DNA from: Seriola aureovittata
Lineage: Eukaryota > Chordata > Actinopteri > Carangiformes > Carangidae
Direction: 5' to 3'
Assembly (NCBI RefSeq): GCF_021018895.1
Contig: NC_079384.1
Span: 13,903,140-13,967,139 of the forward strand
DNA: 64,000 nt
Both the position numbers and the translations under genes were made by a program. The notes beneath the pieces are model-generated. The model did no database searches. It was not told the DNA's origin and saw nothing but the letters and a program-made list of their open reading frames with translations. The stretch's first letter is position 1, and each line of letters starts with the position of its first letter. Of this stretch, positions 12,424 to 26,923 are shown in pieces.

Positions 12424-12439
12424 CTCTCTCTCTCTCTCT
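12389..12439. repeat. (TC)n microsatellite upstream of the ldb3 promoter
   Basis: About 50 bp of TC dinucleotides with one interruption, 75 bp upstream of the CArG box in the direction of ldb3 transcription. On the ldb3 sense strand it is a (GA)n tract, the kind bound by GAGA-type factors. Confidence 0.85.
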
Positions 12440-13137
12440 GCACCAGCAGATCATGCTGCTAACACCCTATTATCCATAATCAGTCTCAGTACACTGATGT
12501 CATTCACTTTTCAGTCTCGCAATCCTCTGCTCTGCTCGAGAAAGGAAACAACAAATTACCCAGCGCTGATTCCCTAGAAACACCCCCACCAAGCTGATGG
12601 AGCAGCCACTCTTTGTGTTTGTGTTGGTGTGTATTTGTGTGTGTGTGTGACTAAGAGCAATTCAATTAGCAGCCAACCACAGCTGTTAAGGTTAAATGAA
12701 CACAAACAGCAGATTCAGACATTGTTCAATAGCTGGTGACAGAATGAGACTTTTTGTGAAATACTATTTTTATGTTTCAGTTATGACTCACATGCACCTT
12801 AAAATTAAGACATTTGTGCACTGGTGTGATATTAAAAATCTGATTATTTTGTGACACAGGCTCATGTACTTATTGTTTCCTTTAGATGTGAATGTATTCA
12901 CATGTTTTTAGCTGTATAATGAGGGCTGTGCAATGGAGAACCAAGTTTCTCCACGGGAACAGTGAATTAATCAGAACCACGCAACCACAGAAAAACACAC
13001 ATGACAAACCGCACTCACGTGAGCATACACACTCTGTGTAAATTACTTTTCTGGCATTGGTGTGACATAGAACAAGCATGACTACACACCAGAAATGTCA
13101 CTGATGCCCCATTGTCTCGTCAACCCTTCACACTTAG

Positions 13138-13177
<40 letters not shown>

Positions 13178-13689
13178 TCACACATACATTCACACATACA
13201 TTGAAGGGTGGGAACCAAAGAGCAAGCAGGCCTGCTAATGTGGTGTAACCTCACACAGGAGATTGAACATAGATACTTTATTTATTTTGTTTGTGTTCCA
13301 TTACAGTATAATGTCCATGCCATTATTTAAAAAATCTTTTTTTTCCTGTGGCATGTACAAATTGCGTACTGTTATGTACCTGCACCACAGGAAAATATTG
13401 TACCTTTTACCCCACTACATTTATTTGTGACACCTGTAGTTTGTTTTAAACTGCAGATTAAAATTTGACTCAAATATGTTATGAGAAAACAGAATATGAT
13501 GCATTGCTAAAGAAGATTACTCAGTATATTGTATAAGAATTAGCTCCATTAATGCATCATTATCATTATTGTCCTATTGTCCCTACCAATATTTGAGTGA
13601 ACTCATTCGCATTATGATTGAAGTGAAGTCATATTAGATCATTCCAAGGTTCCCTCCAAGAGGCTACATCTCCAAGACAACCAATTTAG
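12440..13689. other. intergenic sequence between the ldb3 promoter and the tandem array
   Basis: No gene seen. A (CA)n microsatellite occupies 13,141-13,176. A CAGCTG E-box, a possible myogenic factor site, lies near 12,680. The last 100 bp grade into degenerate copies of the neighbouring tandem unit. Confidence 0.5.
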
Positions 13690-16507
13690 GCATATTATAC
13701 TATACCGTGATGTTTTTATGTCTTATGATACTATGTCGTTTTTATGATGATTTCATTCCTTACTATACTATAACATTTTTATGCATTATTATACTATGTA
13801 GCTGTTCATGCCTTACTATGCTATGACTTTTTTAGGCCATACTATACTGTAACGATTTTATGACCTTTTTTACACCTTAGTATACTGTGTCGTTTTATGA
13901 CATTTTTAATGCCTCAGTATACTATGACATTTTAATGCCTTACTATACTATGTCGTTTTTTACGCCTTACTATATTATGGTGTTTTTATGATGGTTTTCA
14001 TGCCTTACTATGCTATAACTTTATTATGCCATACTATACTATGTCATTTTTGTGTCATTTTTATGAAATTTTTATGGCTTAGATTACTATGATGTTTTCT
14101 GATATTTTTACATCTTATCATACTGTGGTGTTTTTATGAAGTTTTTTTTATACCTTACTATACTATGATGTTTTTAAAGACATTTTTATGCCTTACTATA
14201 CTATGTCGTTTTTCACGCTTTACTATACTATGTCATTTTATGTCATTTTTATGACGTTTTGTATGCCTTAGAATACTGTGATGTTTTCTGTTATTTTTAA
14301 ATCTTATCATACTGTGGTGTTTTTATGAAGTTTTTTTTATACCTTACTATACTATGATGTTTTTAATGACATTTTTGTGCCTTACTATACTATGTCGTTT
14401 TTCACGCTTTACTATACTATGTCATTTTATGTCATTTTTATGACGTTTTGTATGCCTTAGAATACTGTAATGTTTTCTAATGTGTTACATCTTATTATAC
14501 TGTGGTGTTTTTATGAGGTTTATTTCCACCTTACTATATTATGTCATTTTTTATGCCTTACTATACTATGACGTTTCATGCCATACTATACTGTTACTTT
14601 TTTTTTTAAATTATTATACAATGAGGTTTTTATTGGGTTTTTTCACGCCTTATTATACTATGACGATTTTATGCCTTACTATACTATGTCGTTTTTATGA
14701 CTTTTTATACCTTACTATACTATGTCGTTTGTATGACTTTTTATGCCTTACTATACTATGCCGTTTTTATGACTTTTTATGCCTTACTATACTATGATGT
14801 TTTTATGACTTTTTATGCCTTACTATACTATGCCTTTTTTATGCCGTTTTTATGCCTTGCTATACTATGACTTTTTATGCCTTTTTATGCCTTACTGTAC
14901 TATGCAATTTTTATGACTTTTTATGCCTTACTATACTATGCCGTTTTTATGACTTTTTATGCCTTACTATACTATGCCGTTTTTATGACTTTTTATGCCT
15001 TACTATACGATGCCGTTTTTATGACTTTTTATGCCTTACTATACTATGCAATTTTTATGACTTTTTATGCCTTACTATACTATGACCTTACGACTTTTTA
15101 TACCTTACTATACTATGTCGTTTTTATGACTTTTTATGCCTTACTATACTATGACTTTTTATGCCTTACTATACTATGCAGTTTTTATGACTTTTTATGC
15201 CTTGCTATACTATGAGTTTTTATACCTTACAATACTATGCCGTTTTTATGACTTTTTATGCCTTACTACACTATGTCGTTTTTATGACTTTTTATGTCTT
15301 ACTATACAATGCCGTTGTTATGACTTTTTATGCCTTACTACACTATGCCGTTTTTATGACTTTTTATGCCTTACTATATTATGTCGTTTTTATGACTTTT
15401 TATGCCTTACTATACTATGTGGTTTTATGACTTTTTATGCCTTACTATACTATGTCGTTTTTATGACTTTTTATGCCTTAGTATACTATGCAATTTTTAT
15501 GACTTTTTATGCCTTACAATACTATGCCGTTTTATGACTTTTTATGCCTTACTATACTATGCCATTTTTATGACTTTTTATGCCTTGCTATACTATGTCG
15601 TTTTTATGACTTTTTATGCCTTACTATACTATGCTTTTTTCATGACTTTTTATGCCTTACTATACTATGATGTTTTTATGACTTTTTATACCTTACTATA
15701 CTATGTCGTTTTTATGACTTTTCATGCCTTGCTATACTATGACTTTTTATGCCTTACTATACTATGCTGTTTTTATGACTTTTTATGCCTTACTATACTA
15801 TGATGTTTTTATGACTTTTTATGCCTTGCTATACTATGACTTTTTATGCCTTACTATACTATGCCGTTTTTATGACTTTTTATGCCTTACTATACTATGA
15901 TGTTTTTATGACTTTTTATGCCTTAGTATACTATGCAATTTTTATGACTTTTTATGCCTTACAATACTATGCCGTTTTTATGACTTTTTATGCCTTACTA
16001 TACTATGTCGTTTTTATGACTTTTTATGCCTTACTATACTATGCCGTTTTTATGACTTTTTATGCCTTACTATACTATGTCGTTTTTATGACTTTTTATG
16101 CCTTACTATACTATGACCTTTTTATGACTTTTTATGCCTTAGTATACTATGCAATTTTTATGACTTTTTATGCCTTACTACACTATGCCGTTTTTATGAC
16201 TTTTTATGCCTTACTATACTATGCCGTTTTTATGACTTTTTATGCCTTGCTATACTATGACTTTTTATGCCTTACTACACTATGCCGTTTTTATGACTTT
16301 TTATGCCTTACTACACTATGTCGTTTTTATGACTTTTTATGCCTTACTATACTATGCCGTTTTTATGACTTTTTATGCCTTACTATACTATGCCGTTTTT
16401 ATGACTTTTTATGCCTTGCTATACTATGACTTTTTATGCCTTACTACACTATGCCGTTTTTATGACTTTTTATGCCTTACTATACTATGCCGTTTTTATG
16501 ACTTTTT

Positions 16508-17671
16508 ATGCCTTGCTATACTATGACTTTTTATGCCTTACTACACTATGCCGTTTTTATGACTTTTTATGCCTTACTACACTATGTCGTTTTTATGACT
16601 TTTTATGCCTTACTATACTATGCCGTTTTTATGACTTTTTATGCCTTACTATACTATGCTGTTTATGACTTTTTATACCTTACTATACCATGATGTTTTT
16701 ATGACTTTTTATGCCTTACTACACTATGCCGTTTTTATGACTTTTTATGCCTTACTACACTATGTCGTTTTTATGACTTTTTATGCCTTACTATACATGC
16801 CGTTTTTATGACTTTTTATGCCTTACTATACTATGTCGTTTTTATCACTTTTTATGCCTTACTATACTATGTCGTTTTATGACTTTTTATGCCTTACTAT
16901 ACTATGCAGTTTTTATGACTTTTTATACCTTACTATACTATGATGTCTTTATGACTTTTTATGCCTTACTATACTATGCCGTTTTTATGACTTTTTATGC
17001 CTTGCTATACTATGACTTTTTATGCCTTACTACACTATGCCGTTTTTATGACTTTTTATGCCTTACTACACTATGTCGTTTTTATGACTTTTTATGCCTT
17101 ACTATACTATGCCGTTTTTATGACTTTTTATGCCTTACTATACTATGCTGTTTATGACTTTTTATACCTTACTATACCATGATGTTTTTATGACTTTTTA
17201 TGCCTTACTACACTATGCCGTTTTTATGACTTTTTATGCCTTACTACACTATGTCGTTTTTATGACTTTTTATGCCTTACTATACATGCCGTTTTTATGA
17301 CTTTTTATGCCTTACTATACTATGTCGTTTTTATCACTTTTTATGCCTTACTATACTATGTCGTTTTATGACTTTTTATGCCTTACTATACTATGCAGTT
17401 TTTATGACTTTTTATGCCTTACTATACTATGCTGTTTTTATGACTTTTTATGCCTTACTATACTATGCCGTTTTTATGACTTTTCATGCCTTGCTATACT
17501 ATGACTTTTTATGCCTTACTATACTATGCTGTTTTTATGACTTTTTATGCCTTACTATACTATGCAATTTTTATGACTTTTTATGCCTTACTATACTATG
17601 ACGTTTTTATGACTTTTTATGCCTTACTATACTATGCTGTTTATGACTTTTTATACCTTACTATACCATGA
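16508..17671. repeat. higher-order repeat of 489 bp inside the array
   Basis: The blocks starting at 16,508, 16,997 and 17,486 carry the same or nearly the same succession of variant units, including a shortened CTGTTTATGAC unit and ACCATGATG. A matching pair of shortened TATACATGCC units recurs at 16,795 and 17,284. The 489-bp offset is constant. This is recent duplication of a block of about 13.6 units. Confidence 0.85.
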
Positions 17672-18850
17672 TGTTTTTATGACTTTTTATGCCTTACTAT
17701 ACTATGCTTTTTTCATGACTTTTTATGCCTTACTATACTATGCAATTTTTATGACTTTTTATGACCTTTTATGCCTTACTATACCATGATGTTTTTATGA
17801 CTTTTTATGCCTTACTATACTATGCTTTTTTCATGACTTTTTATGCCTTACTATACTATGCAATTTTTATGACTTTTTATGCCTTACTATACCATGATGT
17901 TTTTATGACTTTTTATGCCTTACTATACTATGCTTTTTTCATGACTTTTTATGCCTTACTCTACTATGATGTTTTTATGACTTTTTATACCTTACTATAC
18001 TATGATGTTTTTATGACTTTTTATGCCTTGCTATACTATGACTTTTTATGCCTTACTATACTATGCCGTTTTTATGACTTTTTATGCGTTACTATACAAT
18101 GCAATTTTTATGACTTTTTATGCCTTACTATATCGTGATGTTTTTATGACTTTTTATGCCTCACTATACTATGCCGTTTTTATGACTTTTTATGCCTTGC
18201 TATACTATGACTTTTTATGTCTTACTACACTATGCCGTTTTTATGACTTTTTATGCCTTACTACACTATGTCGTTTTTATGACTTTTTATGCCTTACTAT
18301 ACTATGCCGTTTTTATGACTTTTTATGCCTTACTATACTATGTCGTTTTTATCACTTTTTATGCCTTACTATACTATGTCGTTTTATGACTTTTTATGCC
18401 TTACTATACTATGCTGTTTTTATGACTTTTCATGCCTTGCTGTACTATGACTTTTTATGACTTACTATACTATGCTGTTTTTATGACTTTTTATGCCTTA
18501 CTATACTATGACGTTTTTATGACTTTTTATGCCTTACTATACTATGCTGTTTATGACTTTTTATACCTTACTATACCATGATGTTTTTATGACTTTTTAT
18601 GCCTTACTATACTATAATCTTACGACTTTTTATGCCTTACTATACTATGTCGTTTTTATGACTTTTTATACCTTACCATACTATGATGTTTTATGACTTT
18701 TCATGCCTTACTACACTATGTCGTTTTTATGACTTTTTATACCTTCCTATACTATGTCGTTTTTATGACTTTTTATGCCTTACAATACTATGCCGTTTTT
18801 ATGACTTTTTATACCTTACTATACTATGCCATTTTATGCCTTACTATACT

Positions 18851-19080
18851 AATAAAACCGATCAAGGCAGACGGCCGCCCGCCCTGATCCTGGTTTTGTT
18901 CAAGGTTTCTTTCTGTTTTGAGGAAGTTTTTCCTCCCCCATCACAAAGTGCTTCATCATAGTGTCAACTGTTGGTTTTCCGTCTCTAATAAAGCAATGTC
19001 AACCTTACCCTGTAAAGTGCTGTGAGGTCATTTATATTGTGATTTGACAGTATGCAAATAAAATTGAATTAAAATTTAAC
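18851..19080 (+). mobile_element. LINE-like 3' tail, copy 1, embedded in the array
   Basis: 230 bp of a sequence very common in teleost genomes. It holds a GGCAGACGGCCGCCCGCCCT block, TTTCTTTCTGTTTTGAGG and AAGTGCT, and ends in ATAAAATTGAATTAAAATTT. The terminal TTGAATT words resemble the short-repeat tails of L2-clade LINEs. I assign it by resemblance only. Confidence 0.65.
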
Positions 19081-19717
19081 TATATGTTTTTATCGTTTTT
19101 ATGCCGTACTATAGTGTGACATTTTTATGATGTTTTGTTTCTCACTGTACTATGCCAATTTTATGCCTTAATATGCTATGATGTATTCATTACTTTTTAT
19201 GTGTTACGATACTATGACATTTTTATGCCGTATTAAACTATGCTGTTTTTATGACTTTTTATGACTTTTTATGCCTTACTATACTATGTCGTTTTATGAC
19301 TTTTTATGCCTTACTATATCGTGATGTTTTTATGACCTTTTATGCCTCACTATACTATGACGTTTTTATGACTTTTTATGCCTTGCTATACTATGACTTT
19401 TTATGCCTTACTATACTATGATGTTTTTATAACTTTTTATGCCTTACTATACTATGACGTTACGACTTTTTATGCCTTACTATACTATGACGTTTTTATG
19501 ACTTTTCATTCCTTACTATACTATGCCATTTTTATGACTTTTTATGCCTTACTATACTATGACATTTTTATGACTTTTTATGCCTTGTTATACTATGACT
19601 TTTTATGACTTTTCATACCTCACTATACTATGATGTCTTTATGACTTTTTATGTGTTGCTATGCTATAACTTTTTATGCCATACTATACTATAACGTTTT
19701 ATGCCTTACTTTACTAA

Positions 19718-19950
19718 GAAAACCGGTCAAGGCAGACGGCCGCCCGCCCTCATCCTGGTTTTGTTTAATGTTTCTTTCTGTTTTGAGGAAGTTTTTCCTC
19801 CCCCATCACAAAGTGCTTCCTCATAGTGTCAACTGGTCATTTTCTGTCTCTAATAAAGCAATGTCTCAACCTTACCCTGTAAAGTGCTGTGAGGTCATTC
19901 ATATTGTGATTTGACAGTATGCAAATAAAATTGAATTGAAATTTAATTAT
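19718..19950 (+). mobile_element. LINE-like 3' tail, copy 2, embedded in the array
   Basis: Second copy of the element seen at 18,851, with a few substitutions (ACCGGTCAAGG start; TGAATTGAAATTT end). The array sequence after it is the same as after the other two copies. Confidence 0.65.
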
Positions 19951-20540
19951 ATGTTTTTGTCGTTTTTATGCCGTACTATAGTGTGACATTTTTATGATGT
20001 TTGGTTTCTTACTGTACTATGCCATTTTTATGCCTTAATATACTATGATGTATTCATTACTTTTTATGCCTTACATTATTATGACATTTTTATGCCGTAT
20101 TAAACTATGCTGTTTTTATGACTTTTTATGCCTTACTATGCTATGCCGTTTTAATGACTTTTCATGCCTTAATATAATACGATGTTTTTATGACCTTTTA
20201 TGCCTTACTATATTATGAAGTTTTACGACTTTTTATGTCTTGCTATACTATGATTTTTTATGCCTTACTATAATATGATGTTTTTATGACTTTTTACGAC
20301 TTACTATACTATGCCATTTTTATGACTTTTTATGCTGTGCTATACTATGACGTTTTTATGACTTTTTATGCCTTAATATACTATGCCGTTTTTATTACTT
20401 TTCATGTCTTGCTATACTATGACTTTTTATTCCTTACTACACTATGCCATTTTTATGACTTTTTATTCCTTATTATACTATGCCATTTTCATGACTTTTT
20501 ATGCCTTACTATACTATAACATTTTATGCCTTACTATACT

Positions 20541-20770
20541 AATAAAACCGATCAAGGCAGACGGCCGCCCGCCCTGATCCTGGTTTTGTTCAAGGTTTCT
20601 TTCTGTTTTGAGGAAGTTTTTCCTCCCCCATCACAAAGTGCTTCATCATAGTGTCAACTGTTGGTTTTCCGTCTCTAATAAAGCAATGTCAACCTTACCC
20701 TGTAAAGTGCTGTGAGGTCATTCATATTGTGATTTGACAGTACGCAAATAAAATTGAATTAAAATTTAAC
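20541..20770 (+). mobile_element. LINE-like 3' tail, copy 3, embedded in the array
   Basis: Third copy, almost identical to copy 1, including the AATAAAACCGATC junction with the array on its left and TAACTATATG on its right. Confidence 0.65.
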
Positions 20771-21287
20771 TATATGCTTTTGTCGTTTTTATGCCGTACT
20801 ATAGTGTGACATTTTTATGATGTTTGGTTTCTTACTGTACTATGCCATTTTTATGCCTTAATTTGCTATGATGTATTCATTACTTTTTATGCCTTACAAT
20901 ACTATGACATTTTTATGCCGTATTAAACTATGCTGTTTTTGTGACTTTTTATGCCTTACTATGCAATGATGTTTTTATGACTTTTCATGCTTTAATATAC
21001 TATGCCGTTCTTATGACTTTTTATGCCTTACTAAACTATGCCATTTTTATGACTTTTTATCCCCTACTATACCATGCCATTTTTATGATTTTTATGCCTT
21101 ACAATACTCTGACTTTTTATGCCTCACTATACTATGCCGTTTTTATGATTTCTTATGCCTTACTATACTATGCCGTTTTTATGACTTTTTATGCCTTACT
21201 ATACTATGCCGTTTTTATGACTTTTTATGCCTTGCTATACTATGACTTTTTATGCCTTACTATACTATGCCATTTTTATGACTTTTT

Positions 21288-21904
21288 ATGCCTTTCTATA
21301 ATATGACTTTTTATGCCTTACTATACTGCCATTTTTATGACTTTTTATGCCTTACTATACTATGTCGTTTTTATGACTTTTTATGCCTTACTATACTATG
21401 TCGTTTTTATGACGTTTTATGCCATACTATACTATGCCATTTTTATGAATTTTTATACCTTACTATAGTATGATGTATTTATGACTTTTTATATCTTGCT
21501 ATACTATGCCATTTTTATGACTTTTAATGCCTTACTATACTATGCCGTTTTTATGACATTTTATGCCTTGCTATACTATGACGTTTTTATGACTTTTCAT
21601 GAATTACAAACTCTGAGTTTTTATGCCTCACTATACTATGCCGTTTTTATGACTTTTTATGCCTTACTATACTATGCACTTTTATGACTTTTAATGTCTT
21701 TCTATATTATGACTTTTTATGCCGTGCTATACTATGACTTTTTATGCCTTACTATACTGCCATTTTTATGACTTTTTATGCCTTACTATACTATGTCGTT
21801 TTTATGACTTTTTATGCCTTACTATACTATGTCGTTTTTATGACGTTTTATGCCATACTATACTATGCCATTTTTATGAATTTTTATACCTTACTATAGT
21901 ATGA
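21288..21904. repeat. 431-bp duplication inside the array
   Basis: The segments beginning at about 21,288 and 21,719 contain the same ordered variants, including a unit lacking five bases (TATACTGCCATT) and a unit with GACGTTTTATGCCATAC. The offset is 431 bp. Confidence 0.75.
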
Positions 21905-24900
21905 CGTTTTTATGACTTTTCATGTCTTACTATACTATGACGTTTTTATGACTTTTTATGCCTTACAATACTATGTCGTTTTTATGATTTTTTATGCCTT
22001 ACTTTACTATGCCGTTTTTATGATTTTTTATGTCTTGCTGTACTATGACCGTTTTTGCCTTACTATACAATGACGTTTTTATGACTTTTTATGCCTTACA
22101 ATACTCTGATTTTTTATGCCTCACTATACCATGCTGTTTTTTCTATTTTTTATGCCTTACTATACTATGCCGTATTTTATGACTTTTTATTCCTCACTAT
22201 ACTATGCCACTTTTATGACTTTTTATCCCCTTACTATACTATGATGTTTTTATGACTTTTTATGTCTTGCTATACTATGACTTTTTATGCCTTACTATAC
22301 TATGTCGTTTTTATGGCTTTTTATGCCTTACTATACTATGATGTTTTTTTGACTTTTTATGCCTTACTATACTATGCCACTTTTATGACTTTTAATGTGT
22401 TTCTATACTATGACTTTTTATGCCGTGCTATACTATGCCATTATTATGAATTTTTATGCCTTATTATACTATGCCATTATTATGAATTTTTATGCCTTAT
22501 TATAATATGCCATTATTATGAATTTTTATGCCTTATTATACTATGCCATTTTTATGACTTTTTATGCCTTGCTATACTATGCCGTTTTTATGACTTTTTA
22601 TGTCTTGTTATACTATGCCATTTTTATGACATTTTATGCCTTACTATACCATGCCATTTCTTATGATTTTTATGCCTTACAATACTCTGACTTTTTATGC
22701 CTCACTATACTATGCTGTTTTTATGATTTTTTATGCCTTACTATACTATGCCGTTTTTATGACTTTTTATGCCTTACTATACTATGCCGTTTTTATGACT
22801 TTTTATGCCTTACTATACTATGACGTTTTTATGACTTTTTATGCCTTACTATACTATGCCACTTTCATGACCTTTTATGCCTTACTATACAATGACGTTT
22901 TCATGACTTTTTATGTCTTACAATACTCTGATTTTCTATGCCTCACTATACCATGCTGTTTTTTTTATTTTTTATGCCTTACTATACTATGTTGTTTTTA
23001 TGACTTTTTATGCCTTACTATACTATGCCACTTTTATGACTTTTAATGTGTTTCTATACTATGACTTTTTATGCCGTGCTATACTATGCCATTATTATGA
23101 ATTTTTATGCCTTATTATACTATGCCATTTTTATGACTTTTTATGCCTTGTTATAATATGACATTTTATGCCTTGCTAAACCATGCCATTTTTATCACTT
23201 TTTATCCCCTACTATACTATGCCATTTTTATGATTTTTATGCCTTACAATACTCTAACTTTTTATGCCTCACTATACTATGCCGTTTTTACGATTTTTTA
23301 TGCCTTACTATACTATGACGTCTTTATGACTTTTCATGCCTTACTATACTATGCCGTTTTTATGACTTTTTATGCCTCACTATACTATGCATTTTTTATG
23401 ACTTTTTATATCTTGCTATACTATGCCGTTTTTATGACTTTTAATGCCTTACTATACTATGCCGTTTTTATGACTTTTAATGCCTTACTATACTATGCCG
23501 TTTTTATGACATTTTATGCCTTGCTATACTATGACGTTTTTATGACTTTTTATGCCTTACAATACTCTGACTTTTTATGCCTCACTATACCATGCCGTTT
23601 TTATGATTTTTTATGCCTTACTATAGTATGACGTTTTTATGACTTTTTATGCCTTACGTTTTTTTGACTTTTTATGCCTTACTATACTATGCCACTTTTA
23701 TGACTTTTAACGTGTTTCTATACAATGACTTTTTTTACCGTGCTATACTATGCCATTATTATGACTTTTTATGGCTTATTATACTATGCCATTTTTATGA
23801 CATTTTATGCCTTACTATACCATGCCATTTCTTATGATTTTTATGCCTTACTATACCATGCCATTTCTTATGATTTTTATGCCTTACAATACTCTGACTT
23901 TTTATGCCTCACTATACTATGCCGTTTTTATGACTTTTAATGCCATACTATACTATGCCGTTTTTATGACTTTTTATGCCTTGCTATACTATGACTTTTT
24001 ATGCCTTACTACACTATGCCGTTTTTATGACTTTTTATGCCTTACTACACTATGCCGTTTTTATGACTTTTTATGCCTTACTACACTATGTCGTTTTTAT
24101 GACTTTTTATGCCTTACTATACTATGCCGTTTTTATGACTTTTTATGCCTTGCTATACTATGACTTTTTATGCGTCATATATCTATGACGTTTTTATGAA
24201 TTTTTATGCCTTACTATACTATGACGTTTTTATGACTTTTTATGCCTTACTATACTATGACCTTTTTATGCCTTAGTATACTATGACCTTTTTATGACTT
24301 TTTATGCCTTAGTATACTATGACCTTTTTATGACTTACTATACTATGACCTTTTTATGACTTTTTATTCTTTACTATATGTATGGATGTTTTTTATGGCT
24401 TTTTATGCATTACTATACTATTACCTTTTTATGAATGTTTGCCTTGCTATACTACAACTTTTTATGACTTACTATACTATGACCTTTTTATGCCTTAGTA
24501 TACAATGACCTTTTTATGACTTTTTATGCCTAACTATACTATGACCTTTTTATGCCTTACTATACTATGCCGTTTTATGACTTTTTATGCCTCACTACAC
24601 TGACTTTTTTAGGACTTTGTATGCCTTACTATAATAATATGACGTTCTTATGACTTTTTATGCCTACTATACTATGACTTTTTATGACTTTTAATGCCTT
24701 ACTATATTATGCCGTTTTTATGACTTTTTATGCTTTGCTATATGTATTGATTTTTTTTATGGCTTTTTATGCCTTACTATACTATGACGTTTTTTATGAC
24801 TTTTTATGCCTTACTATACTATGACCTTTTATGCCTTAGTATACTATGACCTTTTTATGACTTTTTATGCCTTAGTATACTATGACCTTTTTATGACTTA

Positions 24901-25369
24901 CTATACTATGACCTTTTTATGACTTTTTATTCTTTACTATATGTATGGATGTTTTTTATGACTTTTTATGCTTTACTATACTATGACGTTTTTATGAATT
25001 TTTATGCCTTGCTATACTATGACTTTTTATGACTTACTATACTATGACCTTTTATGCCTTAGTATACAATGACCTTTTTATGACTTTTTATGCCTAACTA
25101 TACTATGACCTTTTTATGCCTTACTATACTATGCCGTTTTATGACTTTTTATGCCTTACTATACTATGACGTTTTTTTGACTTTTTATGCCTTTTTATGC
25201 CTTATAATACTATGACCTTCTTATGAATTTTTATGCCTTACTATACTATGACCTTTAATGCTTTACTATAATTTGCCATTTTATTACTTTTTATGCTTTG
25301 CTATATGTATTGATTTTTTTTTATGGCTTTTTATGCCTAACTATACTATGATGTTTTTTATGGCTTTTT

Positions 25370-26923
25370 ATGCCTTGTTATACTATGACATTTTATGCCT
25401 TACTAAACCATGCCATTTTTATGACTTTTTATGCCTCACTATACCATGCCGTTTTTATGATTTTTTATGCCTTACTATACTATGACGTTTTTATGACTTT
25501 TTATGCCTTGCTATACTATGACTTTTTATGCCTCACTATACTATGCCACTTTTATGACTTTTTATGCCTTACTATACATGACGTTTTTATGACTTTTTAT
25601 GCCTTACTATACTATGCCACTTTTATGACTTTTTATGCCTTACTATACTATGATGTGTTTATGACTTTTTATGTCTTGCTATACTATGAGTTATTATGCC
25701 TCACTATACTATGTCGTTTTTATGACTTTTTATGCCTTACTATACTATGACGTTTTTATGACTTTTTATGCCTTACTAAACTATGCCATTTTTACGACGT
25801 TTTATGCCCTACTATACTATGCCATTTTTATGATTTTTATGCCTTACTATACTATGACTTTTTATGACTTTTCATGCCTTACTATACAATGACGTTTTTA
25901 TGACTTTTTATGTCTTTCTATACTATGACTTTTCATGCCTTACTATACTATGATATTTTTATGATTTTTTATGCCTTCCTATAGTATGTCGTTTTTATGA
26001 TTATTTATGCCTTACTATACTATACCGTTTTAATGACTTTTTATGCCTTACTATACTATGACGTTTTTATGCCTTACTATACTATGACGCTCTTATGACT
26101 TTTTATGTTTTGTTATACTATGACTTTTTATGCCTTACTAAACTATGCCATTTTTGACGTTTTATGCCTTACTATACTATGCCGTTTTTATGACTTTTTA
26201 TGCTTTACTATACTATGCCGTTTTAATGACTTTTTATGCCTTACTATACTATGACGTTTTTATGACTTTTTATGCCTTACTATACTATGCATTTTTATGA
26301 TTTTTATGCCTTACTATACTATGCCATTTTTATGACGTTTTATGCCTTACTATACTATGCCATTATTATGAATTTTTATGCCTTATTATACTATGCCATT
26401 TTTATGACTTTTTATGCCTTGCTATACTATGATGTTTTTATGACTTTTCATGTCTTGTTATACTATGACATTTTATGCCTTACTAAACCATGCCATTTTT
26501 ATGACTTTTTATGCCTCACTATACCATGCCGTTTTTATGATTTTTTATGCCTTACTATACTATGACGTTTTTATGACTTTTCATGCCTTACTATACTATG
26601 CCACTTTTATGACTTTTTATGCCTTACTATACATGACGTTTTTATGACTTTTTATGCCTTACTATACTATGCCACTTTTATGACTTTTTATGCCTTACTA
26701 TACTATGATGTGTTTATGACTTTTTATGTCTTGCTATACTATGAGTTATTATGCCTTACTATACTATGTCGTTTTTATGACTTTTTATGCCTTACTATAC
26801 TATGACGTTTTTATGACTTTTTATGCCTTACTAAACTATGCCATTTTTACGACGTTTTTATGCCCTACTATACTATGCCATTTTTATGATTTTTATGCCT
26901 TACTATACTATGACTTTTTATGA
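25370..26923. repeat. duplication of about 1.06-1.08 kb inside the array
   Basis: A run of variants starting at 25,370 (TTAC TAAACCATGCC, then TCACTATACCATGCCG) reappears at 26,450. The TATGAGTTATTATG landmark at about 25,687 reappears at about 26,742. The offset falls from 1080 to about 1055 along the block, so a unit was shortened in one copy. Confidence 0.75.
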
